The notes beneath the pieces were generated by a model. It was not told where the DNA came from, did no database searches, and was given only the letters and a program-made list of their open reading frames with translations. From NCBI GenBank assembly GCA_002389045.1, contig DGNS01000013.1:155425-219424 (forward strand): 64,000 nt of DNA, read 5' to 3'. Origin of the DNA: Thiotrichaceae bacterium UBA4486 (GTDB lineage Bacteria; Pseudomonadota; Gammaproteobacteria; Eutrophobiales; Eutrophobiaceae). Below, in pieces: positions 34,787 through 43,725 of the stretch (positions within the stretch are counted from its first letter, which is position 1; each line of letters starts with the position of its first letter). The translations under genes and the position numbers were made by a program.

Positions 34787-35089
34787 ATGATAAAAACACG
34801 CAGTATTTTGTTGTACTCACTTATGGCCTGCATGCCGGCTGTCTCATCGGCTGGTGATGCCGAAGCCGGCAAGGCCAAATCATCCACCTGTGCTGCCTGT
34901 CATGGTGCCGAGGGTATCAGCCCGAATGACATGTGGCCCAATCTTGCGGGCCAGAAAGAAGGTTACCTGGTCAAGCAGTTAAAGGACTTCAGGGACGGTA
35001 ATCGTAAGGATCCCATGATGGCGCCTATGGCTTCGCCGCTCAGTGATGATGACATTGCAAATCTTGCCGCCTACTTCAGCAGCTTGTAA
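34787..35089 (+). CDS. Class I monoheme c-type cytochrome (c553-like)
   Basis: 100 residues from the ATG at 34787, which has a CAGGAGAAA ribosome site. A longer frame begins at 34733 without one. Signal peptide (LLYSLMACMPAVSSAGD), heme site CAACHG near residue 36, and a distal Met in the MMAPMASPLSDDD segment near residue 80, giving His/Met coordination. It is the most likely soluble electron donor for the CuA subunit and perhaps for NirS, since no nirM was found. Its 3' end meets that of napC on the other strand. Confidence 0.9.
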   Translation: MIKTRSILLYSLMACMPAVSSAGDAEAGKAKSSTCAACHGAEGISPNDMWPNLAGQKEGYLVKQLKDFRDGNRKDPMMAPMASPLSDDDIANLAAYFSSL

Positions 35090-35117
35090 GCAGACTGTAT
35101 TTTAATATCGGAACTGT

Positions 35118-35150
35118 TGCCGTGGGTGAGATTATCTCTCGCCCACGGCA
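35118..35150. terminator. Hairpin between the NOR cluster and napC
   Basis: TGCCGTGGG at 35118-35126 pairs with CCCACGGCA at 35142-35150, with an inner GAGA/TCTC extension. It sits at the convergent 3' ends of the cytochrome c gene and napC and overlaps the last napC codons. No T tract follows on either strand. Confidence 0.6.
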
Positions 35151-35725
35151 GCACTCGGATCAACAGATCGCATGTCAGGAAGGGAGTGCGCCACTCCTTT
35201 GTGACAGTCAATACAGGTTTGTCCTTCCTCAAATGCCACGATATGTCTGTCGCGCGCACGGCGGCCCTGGGCCATGTAATCCATGGATTTGAAATCATGA
35301 CAGTTCCGGCATTCCCGTGAATCTGTTTTTTTCATGGCGTCCCAGACATGCGTGGCCAGTTCCAGGCGTTTGGCTTCGAATTTTTCCGGAGTATCTATAC
35401 TCCCCAGCGCCTTGTGCAACAGTTCATTGCTTGCCCGGATCTTGCGTACTATCTTGTGATGCCATTCTTTAGGGACATGGCAATCGGGGCAGGTGGCACG
35501 TACACCGGTACGGTTGGAATAGTGAATGGTATTCTTGTACTCGCGATAAACATTTTCTTCCATCTCATGACAGGATATGCAAAAGGTTTCGGTATTGGTT
35601 GCTTCCATTGCCCAGTTGAATCCACCCCAGAACATGATGCCGAAGATGAATGCTCCTATAGCAATGGTAATTACCGAAAACCTGCCAAGAAAAGACCTGA
35701 ACCACAGATACGATGATTTAAACAT
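35132..35725 (-). CDS. napC: Tetraheme quinol dehydrogenase NapC
   Basis: A 197-residue NapC/NirT-family cytochrome with one N-terminal membrane helix (about 17-38) and four CxxCH heme sites: CISCH, CPDCH, CRNCH and CIDCH. It oxidises membrane quinol and passes electrons to NapB and NapA in the periplasm. Last gene of napFDAGHBC. A long gap of about 100 bases separates it from napB. Confidence 0.95.
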   Translation of the reverse strand: MFKSSYLWFRSFLGRFSVITIAIGAFIFGIMFWGGFNWAMEATNTETFCISCHEMEENVYREYKNTIHYSNRTGVRATCPDCHVPKEWHHKIVRKIRASNELLHKALGSIDTPEKFEAKRLELATHVWDAMKKTDSRECRNCHDFKSMDYMAQGRRARDRHIVAFEEGQTCIDCHKGVAHSLPDMRSVDPSAAVGER

Positions 35726-35829
35726 TGTTCATTTCCCTGCTTTCATTTTATTGAAGAGTCCCCGGCCACTGCGCCGCTCCGGTTGCATTGGTTTCAATTC
35801 AGGACTGTGTGCCGGTTATGAATGGTCAT

Positions 35830-36297
35830 TCAGTGCTGCTGTATCGCCCTTACCGGTTCAAATTCGTTATCCACGAGGGGTTTTGCATTGACCTGCGGGA
35901 CATGACACTGATTGCAGAAATAGCGCCTGGCGGCGACGTTGGCCTGTACATTTCTGTCGCGGTCCTCAAAATGGGTCTGGCTGATCTTGGTGGCGCCGGA
36001 TTCCTTGTAATTGGCCCAGCTGTGGCAGGTCAGACACTTGTTGAATTTGACATTGATCACATAACCCTCGATGGAATGCGGGACCAGTGGCGGTTGTTGC
36101 ACATAATCACGCGGAATGGGATCACGATCCGGCTGCCACTGTTTCAGTTCCGGTGCGGTGTCCGGTTCATCTATCATGGTTTCACCGCGCAGGGATTTGA
36201 CTTCGGTTGTATCAGCAGCCGCAGCGAACTTCACTGCACTAGCGGTGATTGTGAACTGCAGTAAAATGATCAGCAGATAGATACGCTTCTTTTTCAT
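35830..36297 (-). CDS. napB: Diheme cytochrome NapB
   Basis: A 155-residue periplasmic electron-transfer subunit of nitrate reductase. Signal peptide at 1-28, two heme sites CLTCH (near 89) and CNQCH (near 129), and the NapB-typical segment PLVPHSIEGY before the first heme. It overlaps the end of napH by four bases, so the two are probably coupled. It takes electrons from NapC and gives them to NapA. Confidence 0.94.
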   Translation of the reverse strand: MKKKRIYLLIILLQFTITASAVKFAAAADTTEVKSLRGETMIDEPDTAPELKQWQPDRDPIPRDYVQQPPLVPHSIEGYVINVKFNKCLTCHSWANYKESGATKISQTHFEDRDRNVQANVAARRYFCNQCHVPQVNAKPLVDNEFEPVRAIQQH

Positions 36298-37190
36298 GTC
36301 ATTGCCTCACCCTGGTTTGTAGTTACTGGGGTTGTCCGGTGGTCGAATCGCTGTGTCAGACTGAATACATCACGGTTACAGACATCGAGACAGCGAAAGC
36401 AGTTGGTACAGTTTCCGGAAAGGATCAGCGGTGTGCTGCCGGCAGTATCTGGTTTCAATGCCGGTTTGATCACCTGTGGTTCGGGACAGACGCGAAAGCA
36501 GTCCATGCAGTCGTTACATTGATCCCGGCGGATGGCGGATACCCGCAGCAGGCTGATTTGTCCGGGGATACTGTAAAAAGCGCCTACCGGACACAGATGC
36601 CCGCACCAGCCATGCCTGCTGACGAACACATCGAACAGAAATATGCCGATGATGAATATCCAGGCCATGCCGAAGCCGAACAGCACGCCTCGATACACCA
36701 TGGACACCGGGTTCAGCAGTTCCCAGGCGATAGTGCCGGTAACGGCGGCAACCGCCAGCGACACGCCCAGTATCCAGTAACGAGTGGATTTGCCGAGGCG
36801 CCAGCCGTTACCGGTAATGCCGAGTGTTCTCCGGCACCATGCAGCCACGTCGGTGACGATATTGATCGGGCAAACCCAGGAGCAGTACACACGTCCGCCG
36901 AGGATTATGTACGCGCCGAGTACGATAAGGGTGCCGGTGATCGCCGTGATACCGGGGACATGCCCGGCAAACAATGACTGCAACACTACGTATGGGTCGG
37001 TCAACGGTAGTACATCCAGTGTCCGGCTCGAAGCCAGGCTGCCCTTGACGATCCAGATCCCGGCCAGCGGTCCGAGCAGGAAGATTCCCAGGATACCCAG
37101 CTGTGTCAGGCGCCTGAAGACCAGCCAGCGGTGCAGCGCCCAGCCATTTTTTTCGCGGTGTTGCCCTGGGCCTGTATCGAGTACTCTCAC
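36294..37190 (-). CDS. napH: NapH quinol dehydrogenase membrane subunit
   Basis: A 298-residue protein with four or five membrane helices, the internal CxxxCP motifs YCSWVCPIN (near 103) and CGHLCPVG (near 197), and two C-terminal [4Fe-4S] sites (CNDCMDCFRVCP and CTNCFRCLDVC). NapH accepts quinol electrons together with NapG, or works as a second route beside NapC. The ATG overlaps the napG stop codon. The order napG-napH-napB-napC follows the E. coli layout. Confidence 0.92.
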   Translation of the reverse strand: MRVLDTGPGQHREKNGWALHRWLVFRRLTQLGILGIFLLGPLAGIWIVKGSLASSRTLDVLPLTDPYVVLQSLFAGHVPGITAITGTLIVLGAYIILGGRVYCSWVCPINIVTDVAAWCRRTLGITGNGWRLGKSTRYWILGVSLAVAAVTGTIAWELLNPVSMVYRGVLFGFGMAWIFIIGIFLFDVFVSRHGWCGHLCPVGAFYSIPGQISLLRVSAIRRDQCNDCMDCFRVCPEPQVIKPALKPDTAGSTPLILSGNCTNCFRCLDVCNRDVFSLTQRFDHRTTPVTTNQGEAMT

Positions 37191-38044
37191 TGAACTTCCC
37201 CGGAGTGCCGGTTCAGGGTTTTCAGTGGATCACCGGCAAATGGTGTTTCGCCCGTGTCCTGTTTCAGACCCGCTCCTCCGTGTTCGTACTGTATTCCCTG
37301 TGGCAGGTTGTACTGATGTTCCGTGTCCGGGGTGACCAGGCTCCTGCCGGCTTTGCGTTTTTCCTCCCAGCCCATGCGGTAGTGTCCTGCGGCTTCGCCC
37401 TTCGCCAGTTTGCGGGGAAAGACCTTGACCGCGGCTTCCGGCAACACACAGGCGTATTCGCATTTACCGCAGCCGGTGCAGGCATCCGAATGTACAGTGG
37501 GCAGGAACAATGCGTGCTTGCCGCTGCGCGGGTTATGCAGCATTTCCAGAGTGATGGCCTCGTCTATGAGCGGGCACACCCGGTAGCAGACATCGCAGCG
37601 CAGACCCTGGAAATTCAGGCAGGTCTCCTGATCAATCAGTGCAGCGAGCCCCATGCGGGCGTCATCGATATCCTGCAGATCCGGATCCAGCGCGCCGGTG
37701 GGACAGGCCTTGACACAGGGAATGTCCTCACACATCTCGCAGGGCACGTCACGCGCGATGAAATACGGCGTGCCGGTGGTGACGTCTTCAAGAAAGCCGG
37801 CCAGACGCAGGGTATCGTAGGGGCAATCGCGCACGCACAGTCCGCAACGGATGCAGGCACCACCGAACTCATGCTCATCGATGGCACCGGGCGGACGTAT
37901 GGCGCCGGCCGGCAGGGAACTGGCCTTGCCGGAGTAAATACCCAGGCCCGTGGCCAGCAGTCCGAAACCGCAGACGGCCCCGGCGCTGTCGAGCAGAAAT
38001 TTTCTGCGTCCGGGAATGGTGCTATGCCCGTTTGATGTCATCAT
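37187..38044 (-). CDS. napG: NapG periplasmic ferredoxin-type protein
   Basis: A 285-residue protein with a Tat signal containing RRKF (residues 13-16) and four [4Fe-4S] motifs (CIRCGLCVRDCP, CEMCEDIPCVKACP, CDVCYRVCP and CTGCGKCEYAC). It pairs with the membrane protein NapH as an electron-transfer module between quinol and NapA. Its reading frame starts 12 bases after the napA stop and ends in overlap with napH. Confidence 0.92.
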   Translation of the reverse strand: MMTSNGHSTIPGRRKFLLDSAGAVCGFGLLATGLGIYSGKASSLPAGAIRPPGAIDEHEFGGACIRCGLCVRDCPYDTLRLAGFLEDVTTGTPYFIARDVPCEMCEDIPCVKACPTGALDPDLQDIDDARMGLAALIDQETCLNFQGLRCDVCYRVCPLIDEAITLEMLHNPRSGKHALFLPTVHSDACTGCGKCEYACVLPEAAVKVFPRKLAKGEAAGHYRMGWEEKRKAGRSLVTPDTEHQYNLPQGIQYEHGGAGLKQDTGETPFAGDPLKTLNRHSGEVQ

Positions 38045-38056
38045 CCAGTGTCACTC

Positions 38057-40615
38057 TCAGGCTTCGCGAACGACCTTACAGGCGCATTTCTTGAAATCTG
38101 TTTCCTTGGAGATCGGACAGGTGGCATCCAGCGTCAGTTTGTTTACCAGGCGGCTGGCGTCAAACCAGGGAATGAAGACCAGGCCTTCCGGGGTGCGGTT
38201 CCTGCCGCGGGTTTCAACACGCAAACTGATCTCGCCCCGGCGTGTCTGTACCCTGGCGACCATGCCCCGGCGCAGGTTGCGTTTTCTGGCGTCGTTCGGA
38301 TGCATGAACACTACGGCATCGGGAAAGGCGCGATAAAGTTCCGGCACACGCCGGGTCATGGACCCGGAATGCCAGTGCTCCAGCACCCGCCCGGTACAGA
38401 GCCACAGGTCATAGTCGTTATCCGGTTCCTCCGCGGCGGGTTCATAGGGCAGGGCGAAGATCCAGGCCTTGCCGTCGTCCTTGCCATAAAATTCGATCCC
38501 GGCGCCCTTTTTCACGAACGGATCGTAGCCTTCACGATAGCGCCACAGGGTTTCCTTGCCGTTCACTACCGGCCAGCGCAAGCCCCGGGTTTCATGGTAG
38601 TGATCGAATTCGCCCAGATCGTGGCCCTTCTTGGGGCCCTCCAGACCGAAGCGGCGGTATTCCTCGAACAGGCCTTTTTGTACATAAAAGCCGAAATGCT
38701 GCATTTCATCGTTGTCGTAGTGATGACCGCGGCTGTCAGTAACCATGGCTTGCGGGTATTGATCAACCTGGCCGTTTTTATACAGCACTTCGTAGAGCGT
38801 TTTCCCTCGATACTCCGGTTTTTTGTCCAGCAGTGCCTGTGGCCAGATTTCTTCCATTGTGAAGCGTTTGGAAAATTCCATTATCTGCCAGAGATCGGAT
38901 CTGGCTTCACCGGGCGCTTTGACCTGCTGGCGCCAGAACTGGGTGCGACGCTCGGCATTGCCATAGGCGCCTTCCTTCTCGGTCCACATGGCGGTCGGCA
39001 GGATCAAATCGGCGGCCATGGCGGTGACGGTGGGGTAGGGATCGGAGACGACGATGAAGTTGTCCGGATTGCGGTAACCGGGAAACGTCTCATTGTTCAT
39101 GTTCGGGGCGGCCTGCATGTTGTTGTTGCACATGACCCAGTACGCATTCAGCTTGCCGTCCTTTAACATGCGGTTTTGCAATACAGCGTGGTAGCCCACC
39201 TTGCCGTTCAGCGTCCCCTGCGGCAGTTTCCAGACCTGCTCGGTGAATGCACGGTGTTTTTCGTTATTGACCACCAGATCGGCGGGCAGCCGATGGGCGA
39301 AGGTGCCGACCTCGCGTGCCGTACCGCAGGCCGACGGCTGACCAGTCAACGAGAAGGGACTGTTACCGGGCTCGGAGATCTTGCCGGTGAGCAAGTGCAC
39401 GTTGTAGACCATGTTATTGACCCAACTACCCCGGGTATGCTGATTGAAACCCATGGTCCAGTAGGAAGTGACTTTTCTGTCCGGGTCAGCGTAGAGTTCG
39501 GCCAGTTCCTGCAAATCCCTGGCCGGGACCCCGGAGAGTCTGGATACGTTTTCCAGGTCATAGTCAGCAACAAATTCTGCAAACTCTTCAAACGAGATGG
39601 CTTGTGATCCTATGGTGTCGGCACGGCTCTTGTTGTTTTTCGCGCTGACCTCAAGCGGATGATCCGGGCGCAGCCCGTAGCCGATGTCCGCATTGCCGAG
39701 CCGGAAATTGACATGGTTCTTGATGAACTCCTCGTTGACGTTGCCGGACTGGATGATGTGGTTACAGATGTAGTTGAGGATGGCGAGATCCGTCTGTGGC
39801 CGGAAAACAATGCCGAGATCGGCCAGTTCGAAATTACGGTTTTCAAATACCGAGAGCACGGCGACCTTGACATCATGCCCGGTCAGTCGGCGATCAGTGA
39901 GGCGTGACCAGAGTATGGGATGCATCTCAGCCATGTTTGCGCCCCAGAGTACGAATGCATCGGCATGTTCCAGGTCGTCGTAACAGCCCATGGGTTCATC
40001 GCTGCCGAAAGTGCGTATGAATCCGGCCACGGCCGAGGCCATGCAGTGGCGCGCGTTGGGATCGATATGATTGCTTCTGAAGCCGGCTTTCATCAGTTTT
40101 GAAGCCGCGTAGCCTTCCCACACGGTCCACTGCCCGGAACCGAACATGCCTACCGATGAGGTCAGTTCTTCCGGCGCCTTGCCCTGGTTGGCGGCCAGAT
40201 CCTTTTTTATGGCGGCTTTGAACTTTTCCGCCATCACATCAAAGGCTTCATCCCAGCTTACCGGGGTAAATTCACCGTTCTTGTCGTAGTTACCGTTTTT
40301 CTTGCGCAGCAACGGTTGTGTCAGGCGATCCTCACCGTACATGATCTTGGACAGGAAATAGCCCTTGATACAGTTCAGACCACGGTTCACCGGCGCATCC
40401 GGATCGCCCTGGGTGGCAACAATGCGGCCGCCTTTTGTACCGACGAGTACGCTGCAGCCGGTACCGCAAAAACGGCAGGGCGCCTTGTCCCAGCGGATTT
40501 TTTCATCCTCGTGTGCGGCCATGACCCGGCTGATGCCGGGTAGATTGATACCTGCCGCCGCCGCGGTGGCAAGAATGGCATTACTCTTGACAAAGTCTCG
40601 TCGGGTCAGCTTCAT
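38057..40615 (-). CDS. napA: Periplasmic nitrate reductase catalytic subunit
   Basis: An 852-residue molybdoenzyme reducing nitrate to nitrite. The Tat signal contains TRRDFVK at the start. The [4Fe-4S] ligands are Cys47, Cys50, Cys54 and Cys82, and the likely Mo ligand Cys is in ARHCMASAVAGF near residue 190. The C-terminal MPT-binding domain follows, with FMHPNDARKRNL and EGLVFIPWFDAS near the end. Length is as expected for NapA. The start overlaps the napD stop codon. NapD, its Tat-signal chaperone, is encoded just before it. Confidence 0.97.
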   Translation of the reverse strand: MKLTRRDFVKSNAILATAAAAGINLPGISRVMAAHEDEKIRWDKAPCRFCGTGCSVLVGTKGGRIVATQGDPDAPVNRGLNCIKGYFLSKIMYGEDRLTQPLLRKKNGNYDKNGEFTPVSWDEAFDVMAEKFKAAIKKDLAANQGKAPEELTSSVGMFGSGQWTVWEGYAASKLMKAGFRSNHIDPNARHCMASAVAGFIRTFGSDEPMGCYDDLEHADAFVLWGANMAEMHPILWSRLTDRRLTGHDVKVAVLSVFENRNFELADLGIVFRPQTDLAILNYICNHIIQSGNVNEEFIKNHVNFRLGNADIGYGLRPDHPLEVSAKNNKSRADTIGSQAISFEEFAEFVADYDLENVSRLSGVPARDLQELAELYADPDRKVTSYWTMGFNQHTRGSWVNNMVYNVHLLTGKISEPGNSPFSLTGQPSACGTAREVGTFAHRLPADLVVNNEKHRAFTEQVWKLPQGTLNGKVGYHAVLQNRMLKDGKLNAYWVMCNNNMQAAPNMNNETFPGYRNPDNFIVVSDPYPTVTAMAADLILPTAMWTEKEGAYGNAERRTQFWRQQVKAPGEARSDLWQIMEFSKRFTMEEIWPQALLDKKPEYRGKTLYEVLYKNGQVDQYPQAMVTDSRGHHYDNDEMQHFGFYVQKGLFEEYRRFGLEGPKKGHDLGEFDHYHETRGLRWPVVNGKETLWRYREGYDPFVKKGAGIEFYGKDDGKAWIFALPYEPAAEEPDNDYDLWLCTGRVLEHWHSGSMTRRVPELYRAFPDAVVFMHPNDARKRNLRRGMVARVQTRRGEISLRVETRGRNRTPEGLVFIPWFDASRLVNKLTLDATCPISKETDFKKCACKVVREA

Positions 40616-40878
40616 GATGACATCTCCTCGTTCGCGTCATCCTCTTCATAATGCTGGTAAACAACCGCAGCGGAGAGAATGTGTTCGTGTGTCTGTAACT
40701 CGTTTAACAGGTAACCGGTTTCTTCACGGGTTTGTTTTTCGACCGTGATCACCATGCGCCCGTCCGGCATAACCTTATGGACTTCAACACCGTCTTCATT
40801 GTTGAGGTAATCGAGAACTGCCGCGCGATGTGCAGGCAGGCTGTGGATCAGCAGGCCACTGATATTGATGACGGACAT
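40612..40878 (-). CDS. napD: NapA signal-peptide chaperone NapD
   Basis: 88 residues from the ATG at 40878, preceded by a GGAG site. An upstream extension overlaps napF and is unlikely. The NapD family binds the Tat signal of NapA and prevents export before cofactor insertion. The fold pattern is visible as NISGLLIHSLPAHRAAV, then DGRMVITVEKQTREETG and IHTHEHILSAAVVYQHYE-like strands. It starts inside the end of napF and overlaps napA. Confidence 0.9.
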   Translation of the reverse strand: MSVINISGLLIHSLPAHRAAVLDYLNNEDGVEVHKVMPDGRMVITVEKQTREETGYLLNELQTHEHILSAAVVYQHYEEDDANEEMSS

Positions 40879-41384
40879 GGTGTGTCTCCATTTGCGATTG
40901 CAGGGGGCTGCCTGTGCATGGTAATTGACTGCACCGGGCATACGGCTACACATTCACCACAACCGGTGCAGGTCTCGGAGTTGATCTGTGGCCGGGCAAC
41001 ACCACCGGGCTGTAATTTGAAACAGATTGCAGCACTGTTGCAGGCATCGCCGCAGACCCGGCAGGTTACGGCGTTCACTGCCAGGCAGGTGTCGCCGATA
41101 CCGGCTTTCAGATCCCAGGGGACGGTATCGGTATCGAACTCAACCAGCGCGCCATCCGGGCAGGCCGCCGCACAGGCGTTGCAGAACGTACATCCACCCT
41201 GGCTGAAATCGATTTCCGGGAAGCGACCTGAACCGCGGATGATAATGTGTTCCGGGCAGGCCTCGATGCAGGCTGCACAACGGCTGCAGGCTGCGGTGAA
41301 TTCATCCCCGGGAAGAGCTCCGGGTGGCCGTATCGAAGCCCTGTGAGGGCCAAAATAGCCAGTCAGGAATTCGCGTCTGTTCAT
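40848..41384 (-). CDS. napF: Ferredoxin-type protein NapF
   Basis: A 178-residue cytoplasmic Fe-S protein with three or more [4Fe-4S] motifs: CSRCAACIEACP (near 33), CTFCNACAAACP (near 65) and CTGCGECVAVCP (near 139), plus an additional cysteine set CRVCGDAC. NapF helps assemble the NapA Fe-S centre. First gene of napFDAGHBC, with two FNR-type boxes upstream. The C-terminus runs about ten codons past the napD start. Confidence 0.9.
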   Translation of the reverse strand: MNRREFLTGYFGPHRASIRPPGALPGDEFTAACSRCAACIEACPEHIIIRGSGRFPEIDFSQGGCTFCNACAAACPDGALVEFDTDTVPWDLKAGIGDTCLAVNAVTCRVCGDACNSAAICFKLQPGGVARPQINSETCTGCGECVAVCPVQSITMHRQPPAIANGDTPCPSSISVAC

Positions 41385-41455
41385 GTGACCTCAGGGCTCG
41401 GACTCGGAATATTCAAAACTCATATGCAGCATGATCAAGATCCTCATCAGCTTCT

Positions 41456-41469
41456 TTGACATAGGTCAA
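41456..41469. promoter_or_regulatory. FNR-type box, proximal, before napF
   Basis: TTGACATAGGTCAA fits TTGAC-N4-GTCAA. Its centre lies about 78 bases before the napF ATG. Confidence 0.7.
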
Positions 41470-41545
41470 ATGAACACCAGATTCCGGAAATTTAATTCAT
41501 TGAGTATCAATTAATAGGTGCACGATTATTTATAACTGCAGTTTA

Positions 41546-41559
41546 TTGATGTATGTCAA
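41546..41559. promoter_or_regulatory. FNR-type box, distal, before napF
   Basis: TTGATGTATGTCAA is one base from consensus. Its centre is exactly 90 bases from that of the proximal box, about 168 bases before napF. Confidence 0.55.
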
Positions 41560-42036
41560 GGAGTCTTCACTCAGACTTTATGTATATTGTTATGATCTGC
41601 AGTTAATTCATGGCCGGTTTTATTAAACATTGCTGATATGTTGAATTTTACAGCAGCGGCCATCAGGAGTGGACATCCTGACCGGCTGACTGCACATATT
41701 ATCCTGAAGACCAGGACATCATATGAAAGCCAGACCATGCGCAACCATAGATGTGGATATCCAATACAGGACTGCAACAGGTTATTCATGCCGCCGGCGT
41801 TTCTGAAGCAATACCGGAATTTTGTAAATACTGATATTTTTATTTTATTGGTGTATTCAGCAAAGGGAAGTATAACGGTCAGTCGATAATGATAAATATC
41901 AGGCTGTCTCGAAACCATGATCGGCCCTTAATGCTGTCAGAATCTGTTATTTTTATTACAGTCAATTCCATTGAAAGTCACCGACATGTCATCAAGTCGG
42001 ACGGGGAGATAATAATACGGGATCGTCCGTGAAGTT

Positions 42037-43038
42037 ATGATGGAAATGTTTAATGAAGATAATATGGATTTTGTTAAACCTGCATTGAAGACTGATGTAT
42101 CCACCCTTGCGGATTATGTACATACATTCGGCCAGGATGCCAAAGTCCGATATGGTGAGCGCGTGCACAAGATTGCAATTGATGCCGCATTTACCTGTCC
42201 CAATCGCGACGGTAGTAAAGGCCGGGGCGGTTGCAGTTTTTGCAATAATGCATCTTTCAGTCCAAACGGTTTGAAACCATCACCTGTGGCTGAACAGATA
42301 GAATCCGGCCGTCGCGTGATACGAAAACGTACCGGGGCAAACCGTTATATCGCTTATTTCCAGGCCTATACCAACACATATGCCGATATTGAATACCTGC
42401 ATTCCCTTTATGATGAAGCTTTATCGTATCCGGATATTGCCGGATTATCAGTGGGCACACGTCCTGACTGTGTGCCTGATGAGGTAATGAAACTGCTTGC
42501 CGGTTATCAGGAACAGGGTTTTGAAGTCTGGCTTGAGCTGGGACTGCAATCCAGTTTTGATGATACGTTGCTTGAAGTCAATCGTGGACATGACTACGCG
42601 GATTATTGCCGGGCGGTATCATCGGCACACCACTATGGATTACAGGTTTGCACCCATCTTATGGCCGGATTGCCCGGTGAAGGCAGGGCACATGTCATTA
42701 CTACACTGCAACGCGTGCTTGACCAGGGTGTTGCCGGACTGAAAATTCATCCATTGCATGTTGTCAGGGGAACAAGACTGGCGAATGACTGGCGCAGGGG
42801 AAACTATCATCCGCTATTACTGGATGATTATGTCGAAACCGTTTGTGACATGATTGCAATGACGCCGGAGAATATTTCCTATCATCGCCTTACCGGTACG
42901 GCATCGGGACATCTGTTGCTGGCGCCGGACTGGTGTACGAAGAAATGGCAGGTATTGAACACTATCAAGAACAGGATCATAGAGCGCGGGATGCGTCAGG
43001 GATCGGCGTTGCAGGCGGCGAAATCCGCCCAGGCATGA
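42037..43038 (+). CDS. Radical SAM protein, YhcC family
   Basis: A 333-residue protein of the YhcC (TIGR01212) radical SAM family. The cluster cysteines are in FTCPNRDGSKGRGGCSFCN, near residues 54-70, with the characteristic long spacing of this group. Family hallmarks GLSVGTRPDCVPDEV and ELGLQSSFDDTLLEVNRGHD follow. The substrate is unknown, although the family is linked to anaerobic metabolism in many genomes. Several ATGs crowd the start (codons 1, 2, 4 and 10) and no strong ribosome site chooses between them. Confidence 0.88.
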   Translation: MMEMFNEDNMDFVKPALKTDVSTLADYVHTFGQDAKVRYGERVHKIAIDAAFTCPNRDGSKGRGGCSFCNNASFSPNGLKPSPVAEQIESGRRVIRKRTGANRYIAYFQAYTNTYADIEYLHSLYDEALSYPDIAGLSVGTRPDCVPDEVMKLLAGYQEQGFEVWLELGLQSSFDDTLLEVNRGHDYADYCRAVSSAHHYGLQVCTHLMAGLPGEGRAHVITTLQRVLDQGVAGLKIHPLHVVRGTRLANDWRRGNYHPLLLDDYVETVCDMIAMTPENISYHRLTGTASGHLLLAPDWCTKKWQVLNTIKNRIIERGMRQGSALQAAKSAQA

Positions 43039-43145
43039 ACTGGAAGACCGGCAGGGGCCTGTTACCGTTTCGGGTATGCAGATCCTTATATTTGCCTGTT
43101 ATCGTACTGTTTGAATAAGCAGGTCTGGTTTGACTGTACATACTA

Positions 43146-43703
43146 ATGACTGCATCAACGTTACATAAGTTTTACGCCGGGCCGGGACTCGCATGTGTTT
43201 CAACGTGTTTTGTATACAGGTGTTTGCTGTTATGGCTGTTCTCTTCTTTACTGCCTGTTTCGGGTGGGGAATACGGGGCATTCAGTGAAAATCCGGATTT
43301 GCCGGATTACAGCCAGGGTTTCGACCCGGCGCGTGACCCGTTCGTGGATGGTGATAACGCGCTGCGTCTTGCCCGGGAAAGCGGTCGCCGGGTCCTGATT
43401 GAAGCCGGCGGTGAGTGGTGTATGTATTGCAAACGTCTTGACCATTATATTCACGGCAATCCGATGGTCAGAGAGGCCTTGTACAAAAATTTTGTGGTCC
43501 TGAAAGTGAATATCAGCGACAAAAACGATAATCGTGAATTCATGGCGGGATTGCCGAAGATCCATGCTTATCCGCATTTCTTCATTACCGAAAGCGACGG
43601 AACCCTGATTCATTCACAGGATACTTCCCGGTTCCTGCACCGGGGTGTGTATTCGGAATCGCTGATTCTGGAATTCATCGACAAATGGGGATCGGACAAT
43701 TGA
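43146..43703 (+). CDS. Exported thioredoxin-fold protein
   Basis: A 185-residue protein with an N-terminal hydrophobic export segment (about 28-42) and a thioredoxin-like domain with the redox motif CMYC near residue 97 (GGEWCMYCKRLD). The cis-proline region and the strand NFVVLKVNISDKND fit the DUF255 / thioredoxin_7 group of periplasmic disulfide reductases. It precedes the GMC oxidoreductase pair by 22 bases and may assist folding or copper/heme handling of an exported partner. Confidence 0.8.
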   Translation: MTASTLHKFYAGPGLACVSTCFVYRCLLLWLFSSLLPVSGGEYGAFSENPDLPDYSQGFDPARDPFVDGDNALRLARESGRRVLIEAGGEWCMYCKRLDHYIHGNPMVREALYKNFVVLKVNISDKNDNREFMAGLPKIHAYPHFFITESDGTLIHSQDTSRFLHRGVYSESLILEFIDKWGSDN

Positions 43704-43725
43704 TTCTATCGGGCACGTTGCAATT

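Larger units (their letters stand above)
41385..42036. other. Long AT-rich divergent regulatory region of nap
   Basis: This 652-base region lies between napF (minus strand) and the YhcC-type gene (plus strand). It is clearly more AT-rich than its surroundings and holds two FNR-type boxes near napF. Open frames at 41571-41918 (minus) and 41638-41889 (plus) have no recognisable family and look like chance frames. Confidence 0.5.

Noticed and set aside
41571..41918. Minus-strand frame in the nap/yhcC intergenic region
   Set aside because: AT-rich region with no known motif, and an equally long frame on the other strand. Likely chance.
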